Shown here: one piece after another, positions 41,113-49,990 of the stretch
Numbering within the stretch: position 1 is the stretch's first letter
Layout: each line of letters begins with the position of its first letter
Assembly (NCBI GenBank): GCA_046294265.1
Contig: JBKBKC010000009.1
Coordinates: 1-64,000 of the forward strand
Source: JBKBKC01 sp046294265
GTDB lineage: Bacteria > Pseudomonadota > Alphaproteobacteria > Rhodobacterales > Rhodobacteraceae
Reading direction: 5' to 3'
DNA length: 64,000 nt
The notes under the pieces: model-generated
Databases searched by the model: none
Told to the model about the DNA's origin: nothing
The model's input: only the letters and a program-made list of their open reading frames with translations
Translations under genes and position numbers: made by a program

Positions 41113-42699
41113 ATGAAAGACGATCTTGGCCGCCTTCTGGATTTCATCGACCGCGCGGGCCTCTCGCGCCGGTCGTTCCTGAGCCGCAGCGCCGCTTTCG
41201 GGGCCGCCGCCGCGATGGGGGGCACGCTGCCCGCCACCCGCGCCGCCGCCGACACGCCGAAAAAGGGCGGCACCCTCAGGATGGGCCTTGGTGGCGGCGA
41301 GTCCACCGATACGCTCGACCCGGGCCTCTCGGACAGCCCGGTGCCCTATTCCGTGCTCAGCCAATGGGGCGATACCATCATCGAGGTGGACGCCGATGGC
41401 GAACTGGACCCGCGCCTCGCCGAAAGCTTCTCGGCCTCCGAGGATGGCAAGGTCTGGACCTTCACCATCCGCCAGGGCGTGAAATTCCACGACGGCACCG
41501 AGATGACCGCCAATGACGTGGTCCAGACCTTCAAGCGCCATTCGGACGAAAACTCCAAATCCGGTGCCCTCGGCATCATGCAGGGCATCGCCAGCATCGA
41601 GGCGCGGGGCAATGACGTTGTGGTTACCCTCGCCAGCCCCAACGGCGACCTTCCCTACCTTCTGTCCGACTACCACCTGATCGTGCAGCCCAACGGCGGC
41701 TTCGACAACCCGACCGCCGCCATCGGCACCGGCCCCTACAAGCTGGTGGGCGCCGAACCCGGCGTGCGCTTCGCCTTCGAGAAGAACCAGGACGACTGGG
41801 ACAAGAACCGCGGCCACTACGATGCTGTCGAGATCCTGGTGATCAACGACGCCACCGCCCGCACCTCGGCCCTGCAATCAGGCCAGGTCCACATGATCAA
41901 CCGCATCGACCCCAAGGTGGCCAAGCTGCTGGGCCGCTCGCCGGGCCTCAAGATCAAGAACGTGTCGGGCCGCGGGCATTATGTGTTCATCATGCACTGC
42001 GACACGCCGCCCTTCGACAACAAGGACCTGCGGCTGGCACTCAAATACGCCATCGACCGGCAGGAGATGGTGGACAAGATCCTCGACGGCTTCGGCGGCA
42101 TCGGCAACGACATTCCGATCAACGCGGCCTATCCGCTGTTTGACGACACCTTGCCCCAGCGCCCGTTCGATCTGGAAAAGGCCGCCGAACACTACAAGGC
42201 CTCGGGCCATGACGGCAGCCCCATCGTGCTCCTCACCGCCGACGGGGCCTTCCCCGGTGCGGTGGATGCGGCGCAGCTTTTCCAGCAGACGGCGAACAAG
42301 GCGGGCATTCCCTTGCAGGTGCAGCGCGTGCCCGACGATGGCTACTGGTCGGACGTGTGGAACGTGCAGCCCTTCTGCGCCAGCTACTGGGGCGGCCGCC
42401 CGGTGCAGGACCAGATGTATACCACCGCCTACCTGAGCACCGCCGACTGGAACGACACCAACTTCGTCAACGCCGAGTTCGACGCGCTGGTGATCGAGGC
42501 ACGCGCCGAAACCGACGAGGCTGCGCGCCAGGCGCTTTATGGCCGCATCGCCCGCATCCTGCATGAGGAAGGCGGCGTCATCTGCCCGATGTTCAACGAT
42601 TTCATCGACGCGGTGTCGGACAAGATCGCCGGATGGGCAGACGATCCCAACGGCGAGATGATGAGCGGCAAGGCCTCGTCGTTTACCTGGCTCGCCTGA
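41113..42699 (+). CDS. ABC transporter substrate-binding protein, family 5 (peptide/nickel type)
   Basis: This 528-residue periplasmic binding protein has a twin-arginine signal (GLSRRSFLSRSAAFGAAAAM), so it is probably exported folded by Tat. The SBP_bac_5 signatures are WTFTIRQGVKFHDGTEMTA, NPTAAIGTGPYKL and LRLALKYAIDRQEMVD. Such proteins bind oligopeptides, dipeptides, opines or other amines. It is the first gene of a five-domain importer unit whose genes follow within 4-10 bases or overlap. The ATG has AGGGAG 7 bases upstream. The ligand is not predictable from sequence. Confidence 0.92.
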   Translation: MKDDLGRLLDFIDRAGLSRRSFLSRSAAFGAAAAMGGTLPATRAAADTPKKGGTLRMGLGGGESTDTLDPGLSDSPVPYSVLSQWGDTIIEVDADGELDPRLAESFSASEDGKVWTFTIRQGVKFHDGTEMTANDVVQTFKRHSDENSKSGALGIMQGIASIEARGNDVVVTLASPNGDLPYLLSDYHLIVQPNGGFDNPTAAIGTGPYKLVGAEPGVRFAFEKNQDDWDKNRGHYDAVEILVINDATARTSALQSGQVHMINRIDPKVAKLLGRSPGLKIKNVSGRGHYVFIMHCDTPPFDNKDLRLALKYAIDRQEMVDKILDGFGGIGNDIPINAAYPLFDDTLPQRPFDLEKAAEHYKASGHDGSPIVLLTADGAFPGAVDAAQLFQQTANKAGIPLQVQRVPDDGYWSDVWNVQPFCASYWGGRPVQDQMYTTAYLSTADWNDTNFVNAEFDALVIEARAETDEAARQALYGRIARILHEEGGVICPMFNDFIDAVSDKIAGWADDPNGEMMSGKASSFTWLA

Positions 42700-42703
42700 G
42701 GGC

Positions 42704-43660
42704 ATGCACCCGGTCCTGAAATTGGTGACCCAGCGGCTTGCGCTGGGGCTCCTCCTCCTCTTCGCGGCCTCGGTCCTCATCTTCGCGGGCACCATGATCC
42801 TGCCCGGCGATGTGGCGCAGTCGATCCTGGGGCAGTCCGCCACGCCCCAGTCGCTCGCGAACCTGCGCGCCGAACTGGGCCTGAACGACCCGCCGGTGAC
42901 CCGCTATTTCAATTGGCTGGGCGGCGTGTTGCAGGGCGATCTGGGCCGCGCGCTGTCGAACGGGCAGGACATTGCCACCGCGATGGGCCGCCGCCTGGGC
43001 AACACGCTCTTCCTCGCGGCCTGCGCCGCGGTCATCGCGGTGCCCCTCGCCATCATCCTCGGCCTCGTCGCCGCCCGCTACAAGGGGCGCTGGCCGGACA
43101 AGGTGATCTCCACCGTTACCCTCGCCACCGTGTCGCTGCCGGAATTCCTGCTCGGCTATATCCTGATCTTCATCATCGCGGTCGAATGGCGCATCTTCCC
43201 CTCCATGTCGATCACCTATGACGGCATGTCCTTCGGCCAGCGCCTCTACACCATCGCCCTGCCGGTCATGGTGCTGGTCCTCGTGGTGCTTGGCCACATG
43301 ATGCGCATGACCCGCGCCGCCATCCTGAACGTGATGCAATCGGCCTATATCGAAACCGCCGAACTCAAGGGCCTGCGCCCCATGGCCATCGTCTCGCGCC
43401 ACGCCCTGCCCAACGCGGTGGCCCCGGTGGTGAACGTGGTGATGATCAACCTTGCCTATCTGGTGGTGGGGGTGGTGGTGGTCGAGGTGGTCTTTGTCTA
43501 TCCCGGCATGGGGCAATACCTGGTGGACCATGTGGCCAAGCGCGACGTGCCCGTGGTGCAGGCCTGCGGCCTTGTGTTCGCCGCCATCTACATCGGGCTG
43601 AACCTTCTGGCCGACGTGATCTCCATCCTGGCCAACCCGCGCCTCAGGCACCCGAAATGA
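42704..43660 (+). CDS. ABC transporter permease, DppB/OppB type
   Basis: This 318-residue integral membrane protein has about six helices. It opens KLVTQRLALGLLLLFAASV and ends with the EAA-loop region NVMQSAYIETAELKGLRPMA that contacts the ATPase, then VVVEVVFVYPGMGQYLVDHV. These are the hallmarks of the DppB-type permease. It starts 4 bases after the binding-protein gene and pairs with the DppC-type permease downstream. Confidence 0.92.
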   Translation: MHPVLKLVTQRLALGLLLLFAASVLIFAGTMILPGDVAQSILGQSATPQSLANLRAELGLNDPPVTRYFNWLGGVLQGDLGRALSNGQDIATAMGRRLGNTLFLAACAAVIAVPLAIILGLVAARYKGRWPDKVISTVTLATVSLPEFLLGYILIFIIAVEWRIFPSMSITYDGMSFGQRLYTIALPVMVLVLVVLGHMMRMTRAAILNVMQSAYIETAELKGLRPMAIVSRHALPNAVAPVVNVVMINLAYLVVGVVVVEVVFVYPGMGQYLVDHVAKRDVPVVQACGLVFAAIYIGLNLLADVISILANPRLRHPK

Positions 43661-43670
43661 GGATGTCGCG

Positions 43671-44486
43671 ATGAGAATCCCCATCTCCGCCGCCATCGGC
43701 CTCTTCTTCACCGCGCTCTATTTCCTCGCGGCCATCTTCGCCGCATGGCTTGCCCCCTACGGCATCGGCGAAGTTGTGGGCGGCGTCTGGGACGAGGCCA
43801 CCTGGGACTATCCGCTGGGCACCGACACCATCGGGCGCGACCTCCTCAGCCGCATGATCTGGGGCGGCCAGGTCACCATCTTCGTCGCCGCCGCCGCCAC
43901 GCTCCTGTCCTTCAGCCTCGGCTCGATCCTCGGCTTTCTCGCCGCGGTCAAGGGCGGCTGGGTCGATCAGGCGCTGTCGCGCACCGTCGATCTCATGATG
44001 TCGATCCCCTCGCTGATCGCGGCGCTGGTGGTGCTTTCGGTCCTGCCCACCACGATCCCCGTCCTGATCCTCGTCATGGGCATCCTCGATTCCACCCGCG
44101 TCTTCCGCCTCGCCCGCGCCGTGGCCGTGGACATCACCGTGATGGATTTTGTCGAGGCCGCCCGCCTGCGCGGCGAAGGCCAGGCCTGGATCATCTTCCG
44201 CGAGATCCTGCCCAATGCCCTCTCTCCCCTCGTGGCCGAAATGGGCCTGCGCTTCATCTTCGCCGTCCTCTTCATCTCCACCCTGTCGTTCCTCGGCCTC
44301 GGCGTGCAGCTTCCTCTGACCGACTGGGGCGGCATCGTGAAGGAAAACCGCGAAGGCATCGTCTATGGCATCCCCGCCGCCCTGATCCCCGCCGCCGCCA
44401 TCGCCACGCTTGCGATCTCCGTGAACCTCGTGGCCGACTGGGTGCTCAACCGCACCACCAGCCTGAAAGGGGGCCGCGGTGGCTGA
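43671..44486 (+). CDS. ABC transporter permease, DppC/OppC type
   Basis: This 271-residue protein with five to six membrane helices has the DppC motifs YPLGTDTIGRDLLSRMIWGG and the ATPase-contact loop DFVEAARLRGEGQAWIIFRE, followed by STLSFLGLGVQLPLTDWG. It is the second permease subunit. The gene starts 10 bases after the DppB-like gene, and its end overlaps the GTG start of the ATPase gene. Confidence 0.92.
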   Translation: MRIPISAAIGLFFTALYFLAAIFAAWLAPYGIGEVVGGVWDEATWDYPLGTDTIGRDLLSRMIWGGQVTIFVAAAATLLSFSLGSILGFLAAVKGGWVDQALSRTVDLMMSIPSLIAALVVLSVLPTTIPVLILVMGILDSTRVFRLARAVAVDITVMDFVEAARLRGEGQAWIIFREILPNALSPLVAEMGLRFIFAVLFISTLSFLGLGVQLPLTDWGGIVKENREGIVYGIPAALIPAAAIATLAISVNLVADWVLNRTTSLKGGRGG

Positions 44487-46110
44487 CCTTCTGACCATCC
44501 GCAACCTCAGGATCGAGGCCACCAGCTACCCCCCCGGCGAACCCCCGCGCGACGTGACGCTGGTCGAGGGCGTGTCGCTGTCCCTCCCCAAAGGCCAGGT
44601 CCTCGGCCTCATCGGCGAATCCGGGGCGGGCAAATCCACCATCGGCCTCACCTCCATGGCCTACGGGCGCGGCGGCGTGCGCATCACGGCGGGCGAGATC
44701 CTCCTCAACGGCCGCGACATCCTCAAGGTCGGCCCCACGGGCCTCCGCGCCATCCGGGGGCGCGAGGTCACCTATGTCGCCCAATCCGCCGCCGCCGCCT
44801 TCAACCCCGCCCGCCGCCTGATGGAACAGGTGATCGAGACCTGCCTGATCCACAACATCATGCCCCGCGATGCCGCACAGGCCCGCGCGGTCGAGCTTTT
44901 CCGCAAACTCGGCCTGCCCGACCCCGAAACCATCGGCAACCGCTACCCCCACCAGGTCTCCGGCGGCCAGCTCCAGCGCGTGATGACCGCGATGGCCCTC
45001 TGCCCCGGCCCCGACCTCGTGGTGTTCGACGAACCCACCACCGCGCTGGACGTCACCACCCAGATCGACGTGCTGGCCGCGATCAAGGAGGCGATCCAGG
45101 GCACCGGCGTCGCCGCCCTCTACATCACGCATGACCTCGCCGTGGTCGCCCAGATGGCCGACCGCATCATGGTCCTGCGCGGCGGCAAGATGGTCGAGGA
45201 GGGGACAACAGCCCAGATCATCCACAGCCCGCGCGAGGACTACACAAAGGCGCTGGTGTCGGTCCGCTCCATCGACCACAGCGAAAAGCCCGCCGCCGAT
45301 CCGGTCCTCAGCATCCACAATGTCACCGCCCGCTACCGCGGCACCCATTTCGATGTGCTGAAAAACGTGACGATGGACCTGCCCCCCGGCCAGACCCTCG
45401 CCGTGGTGGGCGAAAGCGGGTCGGGCAAATCCACCCTCGCCCGCGTGATCACCGGCCTCCTGCCGCCGTCCCAAGGCACCATCACCTTCGCCGGCCGCAC
45501 CCTGTCGCCGGCACTCGCCCAGCGAACCCGCGACGACCTGCGCGAACTCCAGATGATCTACCAGATGGCCGACACCGCCATGAACCCGCGCCAGACCGTG
45601 GGCACGATCATCGGCCGCCCCCTCACCTTCTACTTCGGCCTGACGGGCGAGGCCCGCCGCCAGCGTGTCCAGGAACTCCTCGACGAGATCGAGATGGGCG
45701 CGGGCTACCTCGACCGCTACCCGGCCGAGCTTTCCGGGGGCCAGAAACAGCGCGTCTGCATCGCCCGCGCCCTCGCCGCCAAACCCAAACTCATCATCTG
45801 CGACGAGGTGACCTCCGCCCTCGACCCCCTCGTGGCCGACGGCATCCTGAAACTCCTCCTCGACCTCCAGGCGCGCGAAAACGTGGCCTATCTCTTCATC
45901 ACCCACGATCTCGCCACCGTCCGCGCCATCGCCGACCGCATCGCCGTGATGTGGAAGGGCGAGGTGCGCCGCTACGGCGGCAAGACCGCCGTCCTCACCC
46001 CCCCCTTCGACGACTATACCGACCTCCTCCTTTCCTCCGTCCCCGAAATGCGCCAGGGCTGGCTGGAAGAGGTCATCGCAAACCGCAAGATGGAGGCAGG
46101 CGGCAACTGA
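44479..46110 (+). CDS. Dual ATPase of a peptide-type ABC importer (DppD-DppF fusion)
   Basis: This 543-residue protein has two complete ATP-binding cassettes. The first has GESGAGKST, VSGGQLQRVMTAMAL and LVVFDEPTTALD. The second starts about residue 280 with GESGSGKST, LSGGQKQRVCIARAL and LIICDEVTSALD. It supplies both ATPases normally encoded by separate dppD and dppF genes. The GTG at 44479 overlaps the permease stop by 8 bases and has GGGGG 5 bases upstream. The unit 41113-46110 is therefore a complete importer. It is followed by AAATATCCC element copy 8. Confidence 0.92.
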   Translation: MADLLTIRNLRIEATSYPPGEPPRDVTLVEGVSLSLPKGQVLGLIGESGAGKSTIGLTSMAYGRGGVRITAGEILLNGRDILKVGPTGLRAIRGREVTYVAQSAAAAFNPARRLMEQVIETCLIHNIMPRDAAQARAVELFRKLGLPDPETIGNRYPHQVSGGQLQRVMTAMALCPGPDLVVFDEPTTALDVTTQIDVLAAIKEAIQGTGVAALYITHDLAVVAQMADRIMVLRGGKMVEEGTTAQIIHSPREDYTKALVSVRSIDHSEKPAADPVLSIHNVTARYRGTHFDVLKNVTMDLPPGQTLAVVGESGSGKSTLARVITGLLPPSQGTITFAGRTLSPALAQRTRDDLRELQMIYQMADTAMNPRQTVGTIIGRPLTFYFGLTGEARRQRVQELLDEIEMGAGYLDRYPAELSGGQKQRVCIARALAAKPKLIICDEVTSALDPLVADGILKLLLDLQARENVAYLFITHDLATVRAIADRIAVMWKGEVRRYGGKTAVLTPPFDDYTDLLLSSVPEMRQGWLEEVIANRKMEAGGN

Positions 46111-46118
46111 CCGCCTCC

Positions 46119-46174
46119 CCTTCTTTCGTCCCCAAATATCCCGCAGGGGTCCGGGGGGCGCGCAGCCCCCCGGC
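46119..46174. repeat. AAATATCCC intergenic element, copy 8
   Basis: CTTCTTTCGTCCCCAAATAT, then CCCGCAGGGG, TCC and a GGGGGGCGCGCAGCCCCCC hairpin (46153-46171), in the convergent gap between the importer ATPase gene and the DUF4399 gene. Confidence 0.75.
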
Positions 46175-46182
46175 CTCTCCGC

Positions 46183-46614
46183 CTACTCGACCGTAATCGT
46201 GATCCGGTCCGACACCACCGCAGGCACATGTGGCACATGCCCGTGATCGCCCAGCACCAGCTGCAGCGAATGCTCCCCCGGCGGCAGCTCGATCGTCACC
46301 TGCGTCTGTCCGCCGCCGAAATGGCGGTGGTTCTCGTCCGCCGGAATGGCCAGCGTGAACTCCTCCGCCCCGAACTCCCCCTCGCCCAGCGGCGGACGGT
46401 TGATCAGCAGGTGATGGTGCCCGGTGTTGGCGCGCTCCACCTCGGCGGGCGCCACGCCCATCCCCGCGAGGCCAAAGACCACAGTCAGGGGCGAGGCCAC
46501 CTTGGCCCCGTCCTCAAGCCCCACGAAATAGAGCTTCGCCCCCTCCGGCGACGGGGTCTCCTGCGCAAATGCCGGAAATGCCGCGACCAGTGCTGCGAAG
46601 ATAAGTTTCTTCAT
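46183..46614 (-). CDS. DUF4399 domain-containing periplasmic protein
   Basis: The 143-residue protein has a Sec signal peptide (MKKLIFAALVAAFPAFAQE, probable cleavage after AFA). The DUF4399 pattern follows: FVGLEDGAKVASPLTVVFGL, TGHHHLLIN, DENHRHFGGGQTQ and a C-terminal LPPGEHSLQLVLGDHGHVPH. The many His residues suggest metal binding, but function is unknown. GGAGG lies 8 bases before the ATG. It is transcribed in the same direction as the amino-acid ABC genes upstream, 66 bases away. Confidence 0.87.
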   Translation of the reverse strand: MKKLIFAALVAAFPAFAQETPSPEGAKLYFVGLEDGAKVASPLTVVFGLAGMGVAPAEVERANTGHHHLLINRPPLGEGEFGAEEFTLAIPADENHRHFGGGQTQVTIELPPGEHSLQLVLGDHGHVPHVPAVVSDRITITVE

Positions 46615-46680
46615 GTCATCGTCCTCCCTTGACGTCCTCCCGTGACGTGGGGTGCGACATAGCGCGCACCCAGTTCCCGT

Positions 46681-47457
46681 CTAGCGCCCCCCTCCCCGCA
46701 GCCGCAGTTCCAGCCGCCGCAGCACGATCGACAGCCCGATGGTCATGGTAAGGTAGATCAGCGCCACCACGTTGTAGGTCTCGAAATACCTGAAATTCCC
46801 CGCCGCCGTCACCTTGCCCAGCTGCGTCACATCCGTGACCCCCAGCACCGACACCAAGGAACTGTCCTTCACCATCGCCACGAAATCATTGCCAAGGGGC
46901 GGCAGGATCACCCGGAACGCCTGCGGGAACACCACCAGGCGAAACCGCTGCCACCCGCTCAGGCCCAGCGCCTCGGCCGCCTCCACCTGCCCGCGGTCCA
47001 CCGATTGCAGCCCCGCCCGGAACACCTCGGCCAGGAAGGCCGAATAGGCGATGGTCAGCGCCGCCACCGCCCGCCAAAGCAGCGGAAAATCCCGCGTGCG
47101 CCACTCCGGCAGGCCCAGCGCGTTCCACGCGGCCACCAGCGCCGGCGCCCCCACAAACGCCACATAAAGCAGCAGCACGATGATCGGCACCCCCCGCACG
47201 ACCTCGATCCACAGCCGTGCCGCCTGCCGCAGCACCACCCAGCGCGACATCCCAGCCACCGCCAGCCCCAGCCCCAGCAGGCAGGCCGACCCAAAGGCCA
47301 CCACCGTCACCAGAACCGTGACCCGGATGCCCTTGCGCAACGTCGCCAGCACCTGCGCATAGACCGGGTCCGAAAGAACCTCATAGAACATCCAGGCCCC
47401 GGTGGCGGCCACCACGACCAGCCACCAGGGGAAATCCTCGCGCGCGCGTGGCGTCAT
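46681..47457 (-). CDS. Amino-acid ABC transporter permease (HisMQ type)
   Basis: This 258-residue membrane protein of the polar-amino-acid permease family contains the EAA loop QVEAAEALGLSGWQRFRLVVFPQA, followed by LPPLGNDFVAMVKDSSLVSVLG, a strong family signature. It has about five helices. The start at 47457 is 7 bases after the stop of the binding-protein gene and has a GACGGG-type site; the frame extends to 47523 but would overlap the upstream gene. No ATPase gene is adjacent. Confidence 0.9.
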   Translation of the reverse strand: MTPRAREDFPWWLVVVAATGAWMFYEVLSDPVYAQVLATLRKGIRVTVLVTVVAFGSACLLGLGLAVAGMSRWVVLRQAARLWIEVVRGVPIIVLLLYVAFVGAPALVAAWNALGLPEWRTRDFPLLWRAVAALTIAYSAFLAEVFRAGLQSVDRGQVEAAEALGLSGWQRFRLVVFPQAFRVILPPLGNDFVAMVKDSSLVSVLGVTDVTQLGKVTAAGNFRYFETYNVVALIYLTMTIGLSIVLRRLELRLRGGGR

Positions 47458-47464
47458 GCGCCCG

Positions 47465-48247
47465 TCAGCCGCCGACCTTGAAATCCAGGAACCACTTGCG
47501 GTCCAGCGCCTCCATCGTGCCATCCGCCTTCATCGCGGCAATCGCGGCATTGACCGGGGCCACGAGGTCGGACCCGCGCGGAAAGATGAACCCGAAATCC
47601 TCGGTCCCCAGCTTTTCGCCCACGATCTTCAGGCCCCCGTTCGACGCCGCCACATACCCGGCCCCCGCTGTGCCGTCCGTCAGAACCAGATCCACGTCGC
47701 CCGCCCGCAGCGCCTCGACGCCCGCGCCAAAGGTCTCGAACAGCTTGACGCGCGGGTTGGCCTCATCCCCGTCCAGCACCTCATAGACGCCCACGTAGAA
47801 CGGCGTCGTGCCCGGCTGCGCGGCCATCAGCAGGTCGGCATCGGCGGCAAACCCCGCCGCATCGCTGAACCGCGCCTCGTCGCCGCGCACCAGCATCACC
47901 ATTTCCGACCGCATGTAGGGGTCCGAGAAATCCACCTTGTCCATCCGGTCGTCGCGGATGGTGATGCCGGTCATCCCGATGTCGAACTGCCCCTCCGACA
48001 CCGCCGGGATCATCGCGTCCCAGCTGATGTTCTGATAGCTCACCGTGATGTTCAGACGCGTGGCGATCTCGGCCATCGCGTCGTATTCCCAGCCGACAGC
48101 CTTGTCACCTTGCATGAACTGCAAGGGGGGATAGGCATTCTCGGTCACCACCACCACCGCGCGCCCGCCCAGATCGGGCACCTGGGCCGCGGCCAGGGGG
48201 GCGCTCAGCGCCAGCGCAAGGCCGGCCATCAGACAGGTCAGTTTCAT
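47465..48247 (-). CDS. Amino-acid ABC transporter substrate-binding protein
   Basis: This 260-residue periplasmic protein has a Sec signal (LMAGLALALSAPLAAAQ). The family 3 binding-protein signatures are VVVTENAYPPLQFM, GWEYDAMAEIATRL, FDIGMTGITIRDDRMDKVDF and LVLTDGTAGAGYVA. The ligand, a polar amino acid or derivative, is not readable. GGGAG lies 8 bases upstream of the ATG. It heads a two-gene unit with the permease. Confidence 0.92.
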   Translation of the reverse strand: MKLTCLMAGLALALSAPLAAAQVPDLGGRAVVVVTENAYPPLQFMQGDKAVGWEYDAMAEIATRLNITVSYQNISWDAMIPAVSEGQFDIGMTGITIRDDRMDKVDFSDPYMRSEMVMLVRGDEARFSDAAGFAADADLLMAAQPGTTPFYVGVYEVLDGDEANPRVKLFETFGAGVEALRAGDVDLVLTDGTAGAGYVAASNGGLKIVGEKLGTEDFGFIFPRGSDLVAPVNAAIAAMKADGTMEALDRKWFLDFKVGG

Positions 48248-48470
48248 CGCTCGGACTCCCGGATCAGAAGGTTCATCACTCTATCGCCCCAGACGATGCG
48301 CGCTTTCAAGCCAAAGGCAAGCGCCGCCCCCCGGGATGATTCGCGTTGCAAGGTTAACGGGCCGAACGTCCCTACATCTGTCGGGACGGAAAACTGACGC
48401 AAAGCCGACGCGAACCCGACGCAGGCGGGCGGCCACCGATGCCACGCCGCGCCCGGTTAACGCAGCGTTC

Positions 48471-49508
48471 TCAGGGCCTTGCACCGCAAACCTCGCACCC
48501 ATCCCGCCGCGCGGTCGCAATCACCCGCGTCTCGGCGAACAGCGCGTCATGGATCATCAGGCGACCCCGCAGCCCCTCGCCCGCCCCGGTCAGATGCTTC
48601 AGCGCCTCGGTCGCCATCATCGCGCCGATCACCCCCGGCAACGATGCGATCACCCCCGCCTCGGCGCAGGTGGGCACCATGCCGGGGGCGGGCCGTGTGG
48701 GAAAGACGCAGGCATAGCAGGGCCCGCCGCCCGCCGGATGGAACAACGACACCTGCCCCTCCCATTGCGTGATCGCCCCGGAAATCAACGGTTTGCCTGC
48801 CGCTACCGCCGCCCGGTTCACCAGATAGCGGGTGTCGAAACTGTCCGATCCATCCAGGATCAGGTCAAACTCCTCCAGCAACCCGGTTGCCACGTCTTCC
48901 GTCAGCCGCCGATTGTAGGGCCGCACCTCCACGAACGGATTGAGCGCCCGCATCGCCATTTCGGCGGAAAAAACCTTGGGCATCCCGATCCGGGCATCGG
49001 TATGGATGATCTGGCGTTGCAGGTTCGACCCCTCCACCACATCGTCATCGATCACCCCTATGGTGCCCACCCCGGCGCCCGCCAGATACATCAGCACCGG
49101 CGCGCCCAGGCCCCCGGCGCCCACGACCAACACACGGGAATCCTTCAGCTTTTTCTGCCCCATGCCGCCCACCTCGCGCAGCATGATATGACGCGCATAG
49201 CGGTTCAGTTCGGCCTCGCGGAACCCGCTGCGGGGCGGCGCCTCGGGCGCCAAGGGCACCACCCGCCCCCGCAGCCGCGCCAGCACCACACGGTAGCCCG
49301 CCACCGCCAGCGCAAGCACGCCAAGCGCCAGCCAGCCCCGTGCATCGCCCCCCGTGGCCGCCCGCAGCGGATGCCCCAAAGGCAACACCAGATGTCCCAG
49401 CACCACCGCCACCCACAGCGCCGCGATCATGTAAAGCCTTGTGCGCACGGGCGTTTTCAGGGCCACCCCGATGCCCCAGAGCACCCCCGCAAGGATCAGG
49501 ACCAGCAC
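48471..49508 (-). CDS. moeB: MoeB/ThiF-type adenylyltransferase with an N-terminal membrane domain
   Basis: The C-terminal 245 residues are a complete MoeB/E1-like enzyme, which adenylates the C-terminus of MoaD or ThiS. It has ELNRYARHIMLREVGGMGQ, VLVVGAGGLGAPV (ATP site, residues 127-139), DDDVVEGSNLQRQ, catalytic-Cys segment VPTCAEAGV and zinc Cys pairs CYAC and CEVC. Ahead of it come about 85 residues with three hydrophobic segments (about 1-18, 24-45, 58-78). These would tether the enzyme to the inner membrane, which canonical E. coli MoeB lacks. It lies 3 bases after dut and probably shares an operon with dut and coaBC. Confidence 0.88.
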   Translation of the reverse strand: MLVLILAGVLWGIGVALKTPVRTRLYMIAALWVAVVLGHLVLPLGHPLRAATGGDARGWLALGVLALAVAGYRVVLARLRGRVVPLAPEAPPRSGFREAELNRYARHIMLREVGGMGQKKLKDSRVLVVGAGGLGAPVLMYLAGAGVGTIGVIDDDVVEGSNLQRQIIHTDARIGMPKVFSAEMAMRALNPFVEVRPYNRRLTEDVATGLLEEFDLILDGSDSFDTRYLVNRAAVAAGKPLISGAITQWEGQVSLFHPAGGGPCYACVFPTRPAPGMVPTCAEAGVIASLPGVIGAMMATEALKHLTGAGEGLRGRLMIHDALFAETRVIATARRDGCEVCGARP

Positions 49509-49511
49509 GCC

Positions 49512-49976
49512 CTACCCCCGCCCCGTGGAGCCGAACCCGCCCACGCCCCGGCCCGTCGCATTCAGCGCCGCGACCACCCGGAACCCCGCGCGCAACACCG
49601 GGGCCACGACCATCTGCGCGATCCGGTCGCCATGCGCGACCGTAAAGGGCTCATCCCCGAAGTTCACCAGCATCACCCCCAACGGCCCGCGATAATCGGC
49701 ATCTATCGTGGCCGGACTGTTGGGCAAGGTGATCCCGTGCCGCAGAGCAAGACCCGAGCGGGGCCGCAGCTGCACCTCGTAACCCTCTGGGATTGCGATG
49801 CAAATGCCCGTGGGCACGACAACCCTTTGCATCGGCGCAATCACTATGCCCTGCCCGCGCTGCCCTCCGGGCAGGTTTGCGCGAATGTCCGCCCCCGCCG
49901 CCCCGGCGGTCGCATAGGCGGGCAGGGGAATGTCGCGGTCGGCGTCCTCTGCCCACATTACCGAAATCTCAACCAT
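49512..49976 (-). CDS. dut: Deoxyuridine 5'-triphosphate nucleotidohydrolase
   Basis: dUTPase removes dUTP and yields dUMP. The five trimeric dUTPase motifs are seen: AGADIRA, RPRSGLALRHG, GTIDADYRG-like ATIDADYRGPLGV, GDRIAQMVVAPV and the glycine-rich tail GRGVGGFGSTGRG. At 154 residues the length is normal. I use the ATG at 49976; an upstream GTG at 49994 overlaps the coaBC stop (GTGA) and would add six residues. The arrangement coaBC, dut, moeB on one strand is tight. Confidence 0.95.
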   Translation of the reverse strand: MVEISVMWAEDADRDIPLPAYATAGAAGADIRANLPGGQRGQGIVIAPMQRVVVPTGICIAIPEGYEVQLRPRSGLALRHGITLPNSPATIDADYRGPLGVMLVNFGDEPFTVAHGDRIAQMVVAPVLRAGFRVVAALNATGRGVGGFGSTGRG

Positions 49977-49990
49977 TGCCTGCAACGATC

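Noticed and set aside
44479..46110. Two separate ATPase genes
   Set aside because: The reading frame is continuous through the linker between the two cassettes, with no stop or restart, so a natural fusion is the simplest reading.
48340..48400. Possible terminator GTCCC...GGGAC near 48370
   Set aside because: The stem is short, with a ten-base loop and no T-tract on either strand.
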